From Zhuqueibacter pondensis (lineage in GTDB: Bacteria > Zhuqueibacterota > Zhuqueibacteria > Zhuqueibacterales > Zhuqueibacteraceae): a stretch of 64,000 nucleotides of DNA. Below, piece after piece: positions 25,746 through 35,121 of the stretch (within the stretch, counting starts at the first letter, position 1; each line of letters begins with the position of its first letter). The position numbers and the translations under genes were made by a program. The stretch spans positions 21,204-85,203 of the forward strand of contig JAPDQK010000020.1 of NCBI GenBank assembly GCA_034505955.1. The letters run 5' to 3'. The notes under the pieces were generated by a model. That model did not search any database. It saw only the letters and a list, made by a program, of their open reading frames with translations, and was not told the DNA's origin.

Positions 25746-27482
25746 ATGCGCAAGTCATTACTCTTTCGCATTGGCGCAGTCGCACGATTGTATCAGGAAC
25801 CATTTAGCAGCGTCGATCGGTGGTTTGCGTTGCTGCGTATTCTGGTGATCGTCGGCGGTTTCACTTGGCTCGGCGTAATGTCGTCCATTCCGCTGCCCCA
25901 CAGAGTCTTCCTGTTGTACAATTTTTTGTTCTTCCTGGCTTACAGCGCCCTGCTTTACATGGTCATTCTGCGCTTTCCGCAACATTTGCGCAAACTCTAT
26001 CTCACTGCCCTGCTTCTGGATTTGGTTTTTCTCTACTGGCTGGTACGGTTCACTGGCGGGCTCCGAAGTGATTTCTTCCTTGCTTTCTTTCTGCTGATCG
26101 CACTGCACGCATTCTATTTTGGTTTGCGTCTCGGACTTGCGGTGATGCTGGCCTCGAGTGCAATTTATTTGCTGGCGGGAGATTTTGATTTGTCCGGACT
26201 ATCGGTGGTCCAGCTCAGCTTGCGACTGACTTTCTTTCTGTTGGTCGCCGTCTCGATGGCCCTGCTGTCCCGCAAGGAACAGAGTGACCGCATGCGGATA
26301 GAAAAACTGAATGCCGCGCTGGAGCAACACCGCTTTGAGCTGCAAAGTGAAAAAGAAAAGTTGACCAAAATCATCGAAGGCATTAATGCCGGCCTTTGCC
26401 TGGTTGATCGCGAGACGCACATCGTCTGGGTCAACAATGTCGTCGAGTCATGGTTTGGTCCATTTGAACGACTGCGCGGCATGATGTGTGCGGAGGCCTT
26501 CTGGGGTAATGATGACATGTGCGTGCACTGCCCGACAGCAAAGAGTTTTCAAAACGGCACGATTGCGCAAGTCGAATTCGAGCGCACTACTTCCTCGGGC
26601 CAGAGAAAGTTCTATCGTATCACCTCGGCACCCATTCGCAGTGAAAAGGGCGAAGTGGTCAATGTGCTGGAACTCATCCAGGACATCACAGAAGAAAAAG
26701 CGTTGCAGGCACAATTGGTGCAATCCGGCAAGCTTGCCGCCATCGGCGAATTGGCCAGTGGCATTGCACATGAGATCAACAATCCGCTCAGCTCGATCGC
26801 CATCTGTGTCGAAGACCTGGCCGAAATGTTCAACAATGGCAACCTTGGCGAGCTGCCCCAGAATCGGGATATTCACGAGTGCATCCGCAGCATCAAAAAC
26901 GATATCAACCGCTGCAAGCGCATCACCACCGGATTGTTGAATTTCTCCCGACACAAGGAGCCGCAGCTCGAACCGACCGACGTCAACCAGGTGTTGAGAA
27001 ATACGGTGCTGTTCACGCGCCACAAAGCCGAGTTGATGCAGCTTGAAATCAAATTCGACTTGAGTCCGCAATTGCCGTTAGTGATGGCAGAGGCCGATGA
27101 GCTTGCGCAGGTCTTCCTGAACATCCTCATCAACGCCATGGATTTTTCTGCGGCAGGGCAAACGATCGAAGTTTTCACTGAGCGGTACGGCCAGCATGAA
27201 ATCGCCATTCGGATTGTCGATTACGGCACCGGCATTCCATCGATCAATTTGCCCAAAATCTTCAGCCCATTTTTTACCACCAAACCGCCAGGGCAAGGAA
27301 CCGGCTTGGGTTTGGCCATCAGCCAGCGCATCATCAAACGACACGGCGGCAGAATCGAGGTCCAAAGCATTGTTGGCAAAGGGACGACGGTGACGGTCAT
27401 CTTGCCGATCGCTTCTGAAGAGAATCCGGATCGGCCGCTCAAATTGGAAACTCGGGTGAGCAATACCTTGATGAATCGATGA
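25746..27482 (+). CDS. Membrane sensor histidine kinase with Cys-rich PAS domain
   Basis: 578 aa. Six hydrophobic helices in residues about 27-175 form an integral sensor region with little periplasmic sequence; a PAS domain follows (about 205-318), then HisKA with the phospho-acceptor His342 (ASGIAHEINNPLSS) and HATPase_c (ILINAMD, DYGTGIP, PGQGTGLGLA). The PAS domain holds Cys248, Cys259 and Cys262 (MMCAEAF...MCVHCPT); the C-x2-C-P arrangement recurs in PAS domains thought to sense redox or bind a metal cofactor. Its stop overlaps the start of the sigma54 activator gene by ATGA, so the two are a cognate pair. Confidence 0.94.
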   Translation: MRKSLLFRIGAVARLYQEPFSSVDRWFALLRILVIVGGFTWLGVMSSIPLPHRVFLLYNFLFFLAYSALLYMVILRFPQHLRKLYLTALLLDLVFLYWLVRFTGGLRSDFFLAFFLLIALHAFYFGLRLGLAVMLASSAIYLLAGDFDLSGLSVVQLSLRLTFFLLVAVSMALLSRKEQSDRMRIEKLNAALEQHRFELQSEKEKLTKIIEGINAGLCLVDRETHIVWVNNVVESWFGPFERLRGMMCAEAFWGNDDMCVHCPTAKSFQNGTIAQVEFERTTSSGQRKFYRITSAPIRSEKGEVVNVLELIQDITEEKALQAQLVQSGKLAAIGELASGIAHEINNPLSSIAICVEDLAEMFNNGNLGELPQNRDIHECIRSIKNDINRCKRITTGLLNFSRHKEPQLEPTDVNQVLRNTVLFTRHKAELMQLEIKFDLSPQLPLVMAEADELAQVFLNILINAMDFSAAGQTIEVFTERYGQHEIAIRIVDYGTGIPSINLPKIFSPFFTTKPPGQGTGLGLAISQRIIKRHGGRIEVQSIVGKGTTVTVILPIASEENPDRPLKLETRVSNTLMNR

Positions 27483-28873
27483 TGAAAAATGCCAAGACAA
27501 TACTTATTGTCGATGATGAAGAATCTTTTCGCGCGCACTTGATGCGGCTTTTCGTTCGCCGGGGGTACGCGGTCACCGACGCCGCAACTGGTGCCGAGGC
27601 CTTGGCATTGGCAGAGCGGCAACAGTTCGACATCCTCCTGCTCGATATTTTCCTGCCCGGTCTTGATGGCATCGAGGTGTTGCGTGCCATTAAAGAACGC
27701 GCTCCCGACACGCAAGTCATCATGATGACCGGCAATGCGACGGTCAGCAATGCCATTGCCTCGATGAAGTTGGGCGCCTATGATTATCTCACCAAGCCGT
27801 TCGACATCGAGGAGCTCTTTATCCTGGTCGAGCGCGCGTGCGAACTGTCGGCGTTGCGACGCGAGACCAAAGCTTTGCATCTCGAACTGGATCGACAGCA
27901 GAAATTTGAGGAATTCATCGCCAATGACAGCAAAATGCTTGCGGCCCTGGCGGTGGTGGATAAAGTCGCGCCCACTGACTCCACCGTGCTCATTACCGGC
28001 GAAACCGGCACCGGCAAGGAGCTGATTGCCAAAGCCATTCATCGCAAAGGCCCGCGCCGCCACAAACCGTTCATTGTGGTAAACTGCAGCACGATACAGG
28101 AGACTCTGCTCGAAAGCGAGATGTTCGGGTATGAAAAAGGCGCCTTCACCGGCGCGGTCAAAAACAAATCCGGCCTGATCGAAGTGGCCAATACCGGCAC
28201 ACTTTTTCTTGACGAAGTCGGCGATCTTCAGCCCAGTCTGCAAATCAAGTTTCTGCGCTTTCTTGAAGACGGTGAATTCCGACCGGTGGGCAGCACACAA
28301 TCCCGCCGGGCGGATGTGCGCGTGATTGCGGCCACCAATCGCGATCTCAAAAAATTGATGAGTGAAGGCAAATTTCGGGAAGATTTGTTTTACCGCCTCA
28401 ACGTGATCAACATTCATCTTCCCCCATTGCGCGAAAGACGGGACGACATCGAGGCGCTGGCCAAATATTTCTTGAAAAAAATGTGCGCCACGATGGGTAA
28501 ATGTGTCAGCCACATCGAGCGCGAGGCCCTGGATCTGCTGAAACAATACGACTGGCCCGGCAATGTCCGCGAATTGGAAAACGTCATTGAACGTGCCGTG
28601 ATTTTGGCCTCGGGGGATACGATCACAGCCGCCGATTTTCCAACTGATCTCATTCACCGTCCCACTACTTTTTCCCCATCTTCGCTTAACGATAAATCAC
28701 TTGCCGCTATCGAGCGCAATCACATACTCAAAATTTTGGCACAGACTTCCGGCAACAAAGCCCAAGCTGCCAGGATTTTGGGAATAACGAAAAAGACGCT
28801 TTATGCGAAATTGTACACTTATGGATTACTTCAACGTCCGGAAATAAAAGACGAAAACAACGGAACCCAATGA
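27479..28873 (+). CDS. NtrC-family sigma54-dependent response regulator (cognate of the kinase at 25746)
   Basis: 464 aa: receiver (phospho-acceptor Asp56 in LLLDIFLP, Lys107), AAA+ domain with Walker A GETGTGKE (174-181), the sigma54-contacting GAFTGA loop (221-226) and LFLDEVGD Walker B, and a C-terminal Fis-type helix-turn-helix (NKAQAARILGITKKTLYAKL). It activates sigma54 promoters on phosphorylation. The start overlaps the kinase stop (ATGA). Target genes are unknown; I saw no convincing -24/-12 element close by. Confidence 0.96.
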   Translation: MMKNAKTILIVDDEESFRAHLMRLFVRRGYAVTDAATGAEALALAERQQFDILLLDIFLPGLDGIEVLRAIKERAPDTQVIMMTGNATVSNAIASMKLGAYDYLTKPFDIEELFILVERACELSALRRETKALHLELDRQQKFEEFIANDSKMLAALAVVDKVAPTDSTVLITGETGTGKELIAKAIHRKGPRRHKPFIVVNCSTIQETLLESEMFGYEKGAFTGAVKNKSGLIEVANTGTLFLDEVGDLQPSLQIKFLRFLEDGEFRPVGSTQSRRADVRVIAATNRDLKKLMSEGKFREDLFYRLNVINIHLPPLRERRDDIEALAKYFLKKMCATMGKCVSHIEREALDLLKQYDWPGNVRELENVIERAVILASGDTITAADFPTDLIHRPTTFSPSSLNDKSLAAIERNHILKILAQTSGNKAQAARILGITKKTLYAKLYTYGLLQRPEIKDENNGTQ

Positions 28874-28881
28874 GGAGGCCC

Positions 28882-29064
28882 ATGATGAAAAGTGAGAAAA
28901 CCAACCTGATGACCACCGGCAACATGGCGAAAGAATTGGGTGTTTCTGATGCCAAGATCAAAAAGGTGATCAAAGAGCTGGGAATCAAACCGGAAGCCAA
29001 GAAAGGGGTTTGCAGTTACTACTCTCGGAGTGCGCTGGCAAAAATCAAAGCGGCACTGAAATAA
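28882..29064 (+). CDS. Small putative DNA-binding protein (MerR/excisionase-like helix-turn-helix)
   Basis: 60 aa, basic. TTGNMAKELGVSDAKIKKVIKELGI looks like a winged or simple helix-turn-helix of the excisionase/MerR type, followed by KKGVCSYYSRSALAKIKAALK, as in proteins that read a single HTH plus a hydrophobic wing. GAGGAGG (28873-28879) overlaps the stop of the sigma54 activator gene and precedes ATG 28882, so translation is coupled to that operon. No target known. Confidence 0.72.
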   Translation: MMKSEKTNLMTTGNMAKELGVSDAKIKKVIKELGIKPEAKKGVCSYYSRSALAKIKAALK

Positions 29065-29427
29065 AAAACCCGGGATTTGCACAATTCATGAAAGTGGCAG
29101 TCAGCAGTAGTGAAATACGCCGGAAAACATCCGAATGCTACTGCAACTGCTACTTTTGTAAGGCCTTTGTGATGCAATCACAGATGCATATTTGCTATTC
29201 TGAAATGGCCCACCACCCCACCAGCAGTACAATATCCGCTTCTCGTTAAAGTGCTACTCTCCATTTTCAAATCTCATCATCGACCTCGGCGATGAAATTG
29301 CGGGCGATGAGGGTGTCGGCGTTTTTGAGGTGCGCTGACTTGGCACCCTTGCGGTGAAGATTATCGAATAATCCAGATTCATAACAGCGCTTGCGATTTA
29401 TTTTTTTTGTCGCTAAATTATGCAATC
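29065..29427. other. Intergenic stretch before the second kinase
   Basis: 363 bp without a credible gene. A short frame near 29281-29336 (IIDLGDEIAGDEGVGVFEVR) faintly recalls the N-terminal loop of hydrogenase maturation proteases but stops at once. Confidence 0.4.
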
Positions 29428-31485
29428 ATGAAACGCCTGCTTCAGATTCAACCTCGTTATGTCATTGCCATCACCGTGGTCGTGGCTTTGCTGATGTTCA
29501 CCTCCGCCATCGTGGAATTGCGGCAGAGCCGTAAAGAATTGGTCCACTTGATGACGGAGGAGGCGACCTCGTTGATCGAGGCCATCACGCAAAGCAGCAT
29601 CAACACGATCCTGTCGAGCCGGGAGATCGAGCAACTGCTCGCGGAGCGCCTCCTCAACAATGCCTATCTCATCGCCCAATTGGACAGCGCCACCACGCTC
29701 ACCTCCGAACATCTCGCACAGTTTGCCGCCGCGAACAACATTTTTCGCATCAACCTCTTCAACCGGCGCGGTGAAAAAGTTCTCAGTAGTTATGCGCCGC
29801 ACACCGAGCATGCCGGCTTGCCGGAAAAATATGAGCCGAAAGATTATTTCCAACCCATTCTCGACGGCAAGGTTGACCAACTTATCATCGGCTTGAAGGA
29901 GGCACGTTTCGAGCCGGGCCAACGCTATGCGGTCGCCGTGAAACGCCGGCGCGCCGGTGGTGGCGCCATTGTATTGAATCTCGACGCCAAATATTTTCTG
30001 GATTTTCGCAAACGCATTGGCATCGGCAAGCTGCTGCAAGATCTGGGGGACAACAGCGGCGTGGAATATATCGCGCTGCAAGATGAAGAAGGCATCATCG
30101 CCGCAAGTAAAGGCGTCGAGGAGCTCGGCCAAATTCTCGGAGACGAATTTTTGGAGCGCGCTCTGCAAAGCGATTCGGCCTTCACGCGTGTGGCGGCATT
30201 CAAAGACAAGGAAGTGTTTGAAGTGGTGAAGACTTTGCGGGTGCTCGGAGAGCACCAGGGGCTTTTCCGTCTCGGCCTGTCGATGGATGAAATGCACGCA
30301 CTCGAAGCGCGCATGCGGCGCCGGCTGCTGATCATGTCCCTCATGCTCATCACCATCGGCGCGGTGGTGATGACCTTTATTCTGGTGAATCAAAATTTGC
30401 AAACGGTTTCCCACGAATACCAGCGTATCAAAACCTATACCGGCGAGATTTTGCAGAACATGGCCGACGCCGTCATCACCATCGATCGCGAACAAACCAT
30501 CACGCTCTTCAACAAGAGCGCCGAAAACATCTTCGGCATGGCGGCGGAAAAAGTCGTGGGAAAGAAGCATTCCGCTATCTTTGGCAACCAATCCGTTTTG
30601 CTGGACAGTTTGTTATCCCGCCAGCCTCGCAAGAACGTCGAAGTGCCTTACGATCTCGGCGACAACAACCCGCGCCTCCTTTCCATCAGCACCTCGCTCA
30701 CCTTCGACGCCCAGGGCGAAGTCGAAGCGGCAACGGCCGTGATCAAGGACCTGACGGAGGTGCGACGCATGGAGGAAGAGATGCGCCGCCGCGAAAAACT
30801 TTCTGCCATGGGCGAATTGGCCTCCGGCGTGGCGCACGAGATTCGCAATCCGCTCAACGCCATCTCCATGATTGCCCAACGCTACGAAAAAGAATTTCAG
30901 CCCCAAAAAGGCCTGCAAGAGTATCAATCCCTCACCAAAGTCCTGAAGTCGGAAGTGCAGCGCGTCAACAATATTATCCAGCAATTTTTACGCTTTGCGC
31001 GACCGCCGCAGGTGCACCTGAGCCGCCTTGCCCTGCAAGATTTTCTCAGCCAGATTGCCACCCTGTTCGAGGGCCAGGCACGAGCAAAGGGAGTGCATTT
31101 CACGACCAGCAGCGATTGTGACCTCGAATTGCTCATCGATCGCGAACAAATGACGCAAGCCATTTTGAATGTGCTGCAAAATGCACTGGAAGCGACCCCG
31201 CGCGGAGGAACCATTACGCTCGCCTGCACTACCAACAAAAAAGAGATGACGATTTCCGTGCAAGATACCGGCAGCGGTATTCCCAAAGACCATCTCGACA
31301 AAATCTTCAATCTGTATTACACCACCAAGCCGAACGGCACCGGCATGGGTTTGGCCATCACACAGCAGATCGTTTCACAACATCAAGGGACAATCGAAGT
31401 GCAAAGTGAGGAAGGAAAAGGAACACAATTTTTGATCAGACTTCCCGTAACCCGGCTTTCAAGCCGCAACCAAAAGGCAGAATGA
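29428..31485 (+). CDS. Sensor histidine kinase with extracytoplasmic sensor and PAS domain
   Basis: 685 aa. Transmembrane helices at about residues 11-29 and 300-320 enclose a 270-residue extracytoplasmic sensor (LFNRRGEKVLSSYAP, AIVLNLDAKYFLDF) with a Cache-like look. Then a PAS domain (ILQNMADAVITIDREQTI), HisKA with His470 in ASGVAHEIRNPLNAI, and HATPase_c (NVLQNALEA, DTGSGIP, GTGMGLAI). It resembles AtoS/ZraS-type kinases. ATG 29428 is used; the frame is open to a TTG at 29407. Three genes downstream is its likely partner, a sigma54 activator. Confidence 0.94.
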   Translation: MKRLLQIQPRYVIAITVVVALLMFTSAIVELRQSRKELVHLMTEEATSLIEAITQSSINTILSSREIEQLLAERLLNNAYLIAQLDSATTLTSEHLAQFAAANNIFRINLFNRRGEKVLSSYAPHTEHAGLPEKYEPKDYFQPILDGKVDQLIIGLKEARFEPGQRYAVAVKRRRAGGGAIVLNLDAKYFLDFRKRIGIGKLLQDLGDNSGVEYIALQDEEGIIAASKGVEELGQILGDEFLERALQSDSAFTRVAAFKDKEVFEVVKTLRVLGEHQGLFRLGLSMDEMHALEARMRRRLLIMSLMLITIGAVVMTFILVNQNLQTVSHEYQRIKTYTGEILQNMADAVITIDREQTITLFNKSAENIFGMAAEKVVGKKHSAIFGNQSVLLDSLLSRQPRKNVEVPYDLGDNNPRLLSISTSLTFDAQGEVEAATAVIKDLTEVRRMEEEMRRREKLSAMGELASGVAHEIRNPLNAISMIAQRYEKEFQPQKGLQEYQSLTKVLKSEVQRVNNIIQQFLRFARPPQVHLSRLALQDFLSQIATLFEGQARAKGVHFTTSSDCDLELLIDREQMTQAILNVLQNALEATPRGGTITLACTTNKKEMTISVQDTGSGIPKDHLDKIFNLYYTTKPNGTGMGLAITQQIVSQHQGTIEVQSEEGKGTQFLIRLPVTRLSSRNQKAE

Positions 31486-31625
31486 TTATTTGGGCAAAAT
31501 AATTTCTTAATCATCACGATGAAAACGTAGCGCAGACATCCTACGGACGCAGTCTTGTCTACATGCAAGCTAGAAGCCTGCGCTACGACTTCTTCACGAC
31601 CATTTCAAACTCAGGAGCCTTTACG

Positions 31626-32510
31626 ATGCCGCCACAAAAAGACTTGATCCGTTACTGCGAAGATGAATATACCGACCATTTAGTTTACCAAAAGCTCGCC
31701 AGCCGAGAAACCAATCCCGAGCGCCAGCAGATTCTCCACCAGCTCTCGCGCCAAGAAGAAGAGCATTACAAATTCTGGGAAGGCACCACCAACGGGCATC
31801 GGCCACGACCCCGGCGTTTGTTCTTGCACTTCGTCGTGCTGTTGCGCTATTTCTTCGGCCTGACCTTTGCCGTCAAGTTCCTCGAGCGCCACGAAAAACA
31901 GGTCATCGAAGAATACCGCCGGATTCGTCCGCATTTCGACGGCGACACCAGTGCGCGGCTGGAACAGATGATCGCCGATGAGGAACAACACGAAAATTTC
32001 TTCATCAGCCAGATCAATGAAGGAGTGGTGAAATACCTTGGCTTCATCGTCCTGGGTTTGGCAGACGCCATCATCGAAATCACCGGCGTGCATGCAGGAT
32101 TTCTCGGAGTCACCAGCTCGACCACGATGGCCGGCGTGGCGGGATTGATCGTCGGCTTTGCCGCAGCGATTTCGATGGGGACCGCCGCTTATCTGCAAGC
32201 CAAGCAAGGCACCGAACGCCACCCCTTGACCTCCGCGCTGATCACCGGGTTCTCTTACATCCTGGCGGTGGTCTTTCTCGCTCTGCCGTACTTTCTGACG
32301 GTCCACATGCTGCTGGCATTTCTCATTTCTCTCGCCATGGCGATGTTGTTGACCGCCTATTTCACCTTTTACTCGGTCGTACTTTTTGAACGCCATTTCG
32401 GCAAAGAGTTTCTCGAGAGCACGGCGTTGACCCTCGGCACCGCTGTGGCCACTTATCTGTTCGGAGATTTTCTCGGCAGAATCTTCGGCATTCATCCCTA
32501 CACGCAATAA
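31626..32510 (+). CDS. Ferritin-like/VIT1-CCC1 family membrane protein (probable metal exporter)
   Basis: 294 aa with an N-terminal rubrerythrin/ferritin-like domain (about 1-125; CEDEYTDHLVYQKLASRE, RQEEEHYKFWEG, MIADEEQHENFF give the Glu/ExxH ligands of a di-iron site) and a C-terminal VIT1/CCC1 membrane domain of five helices (GLADAIIEITGVHAGFLGV, ISMGTAAYLQAK). Members of this fusion group such as MbfA export iron or manganese. AGGAG precedes ATG 31626. It lies between a sensor kinase and its sigma54 activator, so metal or oxidative stress is a candidate signal. Confidence 0.9.
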   Translation: MPPQKDLIRYCEDEYTDHLVYQKLASRETNPERQQILHQLSRQEEEHYKFWEGTTNGHRPRPRRLFLHFVVLLRYFFGLTFAVKFLERHEKQVIEEYRRIRPHFDGDTSARLEQMIADEEQHENFFISQINEGVVKYLGFIVLGLADAIIEITGVHAGFLGVTSSTTMAGVAGLIVGFAAAISMGTAAYLQAKQGTERHPLTSALITGFSYILAVVFLALPYFLTVHMLLAFLISLAMAMLLTAYFTFYSVVLFERHFGKEFLESTALTLGTAVATYLFGDFLGRIFGIHPYTQ

Positions 32511-32579
32511 GCCGGACGCCTCGGAAACAAACGAAAAACTCTTTACAGAACGCTTCGAGAATTACTGGAATCATCGAAC

Positions 32580-32789
32580 ATGATCACCAAGGACCTCTTG
32601 ATCGAAGACCTCGTCCGCGAGTTACCGAAATCGGTTGGTTACCTGATGGAGAAGGGAATCAAATGCATCGCTTGCGGCGAACCGATTTGGGGGACCCTTG
32701 AAGATGCAGCAAAAGCAAAAGGGTTCACGGATGAGGACATCGACGCCTTTGTCGTTGAGCTGAATACCATGAGGCAAGAAAAAATTTGA
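32580..32789 (+). CDS. DUF1858 domain protein
   Basis: 69 aa and essentially a single DUF1858 domain: ITKDLLIEDLVRELPKSVGYLMEKGIKCIACGEPIWGTLEDAAKAKGF. The CIAC cysteine pair is typical and may hold a metal or act in redox chemistry; related domains are found at the N-terminus of iron-sulfur repair proteins (ScdA/RIC). It lies 69 bp after the VIT1 gene and abuts the sigma54 activator gene, so all three probably share a transcript. Confidence 0.88.
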   Translation: MITKDLLIEDLVRELPKSVGYLMEKGIKCIACGEPIWGTLEDAAKAKGFTDEDIDAFVVELNTMRQEKI

Positions 32790-32800
32790 TCGATCTTCCA

Positions 32801-34183
32801 ATGTCACATGCCCACTCATACCCTACAGGCGCCGCCATTCTCATCGTCGATGATGAGCCGGCACAAAGAGAAGTGCTTGCCGGCTATTTGAAAAAGCAGC
32901 GGCATACGGTTTGGGAAGCCGCCTCCGCTGCCGAGGCCCTGGCTCGTGTAAAACAGGAGATGGTGGACATCGTGCTCACCGATCTCAAAATGCCGGATCG
33001 ATCCGGCCTCGAGCTGCTCAAAGAAATTCGCGCGTTGAATCCAGAAATCACCGTCGTGATCATGACCGCATTCGGCACGATCGAAAACGCAGTGGCCGCG
33101 ATGCGCGAAGGCGCTTACGATTATCTCAGCAAACCGATCGATCTCGAAGAGCTCGATTTGCTCATTCAGCGCATCGGCGAGCGCCGGCGCCTGATCTCGG
33201 AGAATCGCCTGCTCAAAGCGCAATTGGCTGAGAAATTCAAATTTACCGGCATCGTCTCGCAATCCGCAGCGATGGAAGAAGTACTGAACCTGGCCGGGCG
33301 TGTGGCCGAGAGTACCGCGACGGTGCTGATTCGCGGCGAGAGCGGCACGGGAAAAGAGCTGATTGCCAAAGCGATTCACTTCAGCAGCCCACGCAAAGAC
33401 AAGCCCTTTATTGCGGTGAACTGTGCGGCGCTCAATGAGAATTTGTTGGAAAGCGAATTGTTCGGCCACGAGCGCGGCGCGTTCACTGGCGCGGACAAGC
33501 AGCGGCGCGGGCGCTTCGAGCTGGCCGACGGCGGTACGATTTTTCTGGACGAGATCGGCGATGTTCCGTTGGCGACCCAAGTCAAACTGTTGCGCGTTTT
33601 GCAAGAACATCAATTCGAGCGCGTCGGCGGCACGCAAACGATTCAAGTCGACGTCCGTGTGATTGCCGCGACCAATCGCAACCTGGAAGAGAAAATCAAA
33701 GAAGGGACATTTCGCGAGGATTTGTTTTATCGCTTGAACGTGGTGAGCATCGAGATTCCGCCGCTGCGCCAGCGCCGGGAGGACATCGCACCAGCCATCG
33801 AATATTTCCTGCAAAAATACGCCACAGCAAACAAGAAGAAATCGCTGAGCCTCTCGAAAGAGGCGATGGACGTGTTGCTGCGTTACGATTATCCCGGCAA
33901 TATGCGTGAACTGCAAAACCTCATCGAGCGCGCCGTTGTCCTCAGTCGCGGCGAGGTCATCACCACCGCCGATCTTCCGCTCCCCGTGAGAAATCTCATC
34001 AGCGAGCAAACCGCGACGCCTCCCCAACCGGCGACACTTCCCGAGAGGGTCGAAGCCTTGGAAAAAGAAATGATTCTGGAGGCATTACAGCGCGCCGGCG
34101 GCAACCAATCGCAAGCCGCCAAAGCGCTCGGCATCTCGGAGAGAAATTTGCGTTATCGCTTGCAGAAGTGGGGAATGAAGTGA
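32801..34183 (+). CDS. NtrC-family sigma54-dependent response regulator (likely partner of the kinase at 29428)
   Basis: 460 aa: receiver with Asp61 (VLTDLKMPD) and Lys111, AAA+ with Walker A GESGTGKE (179-186), GAFTGA (226-231), Walker B IFLDEIGD, and a Fis-type helix-turn-helix at the end (NQSQAAKALGISERNLRYRL). ATG 32801 is used; the frame is open to a TTG at 32786 that overlaps the DUF1858 stop. A hairpin with T-run follows at 34209-34300. Domain order and length are standard. Confidence 0.95.
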   Translation: MSHAHSYPTGAAILIVDDEPAQREVLAGYLKKQRHTVWEAASAAEALARVKQEMVDIVLTDLKMPDRSGLELLKEIRALNPEITVVIMTAFGTIENAVAAMREGAYDYLSKPIDLEELDLLIQRIGERRRLISENRLLKAQLAEKFKFTGIVSQSAAMEEVLNLAGRVAESTATVLIRGESGTGKELIAKAIHFSSPRKDKPFIAVNCAALNENLLESELFGHERGAFTGADKQRRGRFELADGGTIFLDEIGDVPLATQVKLLRVLQEHQFERVGGTQTIQVDVRVIAATNRNLEEKIKEGTFREDLFYRLNVVSIEIPPLRQRREDIAPAIEYFLQKYATANKKKSLSLSKEAMDVLLRYDYPGNMRELQNLIERAVVLSRGEVITTADLPLPVRNLISEQTATPPQPATLPERVEALEKEMILEALQRAGGNQSQAAKALGISERNLRYRLQKWGMK

Positions 34184-34208
34184 AAGTGGCTGATAACGAT
34201 CAACAAGG

Positions 34209-34300
34209 CTATGCCTGTAAGGTAATCCTGTAAGCTAAAAAAACGTTTTCTCATGGGAAGTTCATAGTACGGCAACTTACAGGCGTAGTCAGCGTTTTTT
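34209..34300 (+). terminator. Probable intrinsic terminator after the sigma54 activator gene
   Basis: CTATGCCTGTAAG (34209-34221) pairs with CTTACAGGCGTAG (34276-34288) over 13 bp with one G-U, enclosing a loop that holds a further A7-containing segment, and is followed by a T6 run (34295-34300). Confidence 0.5.
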
Positions 34301-34397
34301 CAAAATGATTGGAGCTTGCAATTTGATCGAAGATTGAGTATCTTTGGTTAGATTGCCGTATAAGTGGTTTCAATCGTTCAATTTTTTGAGGTGCTGC

Positions 34398-34655
34398 ATG
34401 ACAACTGCCCGAACTGTCAAAATCGAAAAAGACCGCCCGCCCAGACTCACACGCCAATTTCTGCGTGACCGGCAATGGGTTGCTGATCACATGCAAGAAT
34501 TGGTGGAAAAATATCCAGATCAGTGGATCATGGTTTACAAAGGGGAGGTCATAGCTCATGGCGAAGAAGTATGGTCAAAGTGGAGAAAAGCAGATGAGCT
34601 GGGCTTGGAACAACCATATATTAGCCTGATTGAAAGAGAGGTTCATGTCTACTAA
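34398..34655 (+). CDS. DUF5678-like small protein (pair A with a retropepsin-like protein)
   Basis: 85 aa. The core HMQELVEKYPDQWIMVYKGEVIAHGEEVWSKWRKADELGLEQPYISLIE follows the DUF5678 pattern: a short helix, an Asp/Trp strand, GEVIAHG and a helix ending before a terminal strand. Function is unknown. GAGGTG precedes ATG 34398. Its end overlaps the start of the aspartic-protease-like gene by 11 nt. The same two-gene unit recurs on the other strand at 44740-45587. The DUF5678 call rests on pattern memory and should be taken as moderate. Confidence 0.7.
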   Translation: MTTARTVKIEKDRPPRLTRQFLRDRQWVADHMQELVEKYPDQWIMVYKGEVIAHGEEVWSKWRKADELGLEQPYISLIEREVHVY

Positions 34656-35121
34656 AATACGCCTCTATTGGCGAACCGGCCTTGATCGGAGGCATTTGGC
34701 CAGTGGCGTTCATGTCCGCATCATTCGCCTTTACGTTCCTGTTTCTTTCAGCGAGCCAACAGGATGGTCACGTCCTTATGATGCCGTCATTGATACCGGA
34801 AGCCCGTTGACAGTAATCCCAAAGAACGTTTGGCAGACGATTCAAATTGTCCAGCATCTATCGGACTTGGTTCCTTTGGGAGGTGTAGGAAAAGGCGTTT
34901 TATGGGCGCGGTTGGCCAAGATCGAGCTTGCCTTGTTGGGCACCCGCAAAGAGATGGTGCAACTGGCTATCAAAGCTTACTTGGCTGAAGATGATACCGT
35001 GCCACTCCTTTTGGGTGTTGAAGACCTTCTCACCAATGCCCGCCTCGTTTGTGATTATTCGCAGAGGAAAGCCTTTTTGCAAGCTACGCCTGTAGAGCTG
35101 CGCCCGTATAGGGTCGCGTGA
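34645..35121 (+). CDS. Retropepsin-like aspartic protease (pair A)
   Basis: 158 aa, with a single aspartic-protease half: DTGSPLTVIP places the catalytic Asp at residue 50, and LLLGVEDLLTNARLVCDY supplies the second conserved hydrophobic-Gly block, so it would work as a homodimer like retroviral proteases. No signal peptide or membrane helix. AGAGAGG precedes ATG 34645, which overlaps the upstream DUF5678-like gene by 11 nt, so translation is coupled. Substrate unknown; the small partner is an obvious candidate for substrate, inhibitor or adaptor. Compare the second copy at 44740-45174. Confidence 0.8.
   Translation: MSTKIRLYWRTGLDRRHLASGVHVRIIRLYVPVSFSEPTGWSRPYDAVIDTGSPLTVIPKNVWQTIQIVQHLSDLVPLGGVGKGVLWARLAKIELALLGTRKEMVQLAIKAYLAEDDTVPLLLGVEDLLTNARLVCDYSQRKAFLQATPVELRPYRVA

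Noticed and set aside
29281..29336. Start of a hydrogenase maturation protease (IIDLGDEIAGDEGVGVFEVR)
   Set aside because: The resemblance covers about 15 residues only, a stop follows at once and there is no start codon or downstream continuation in any frame.
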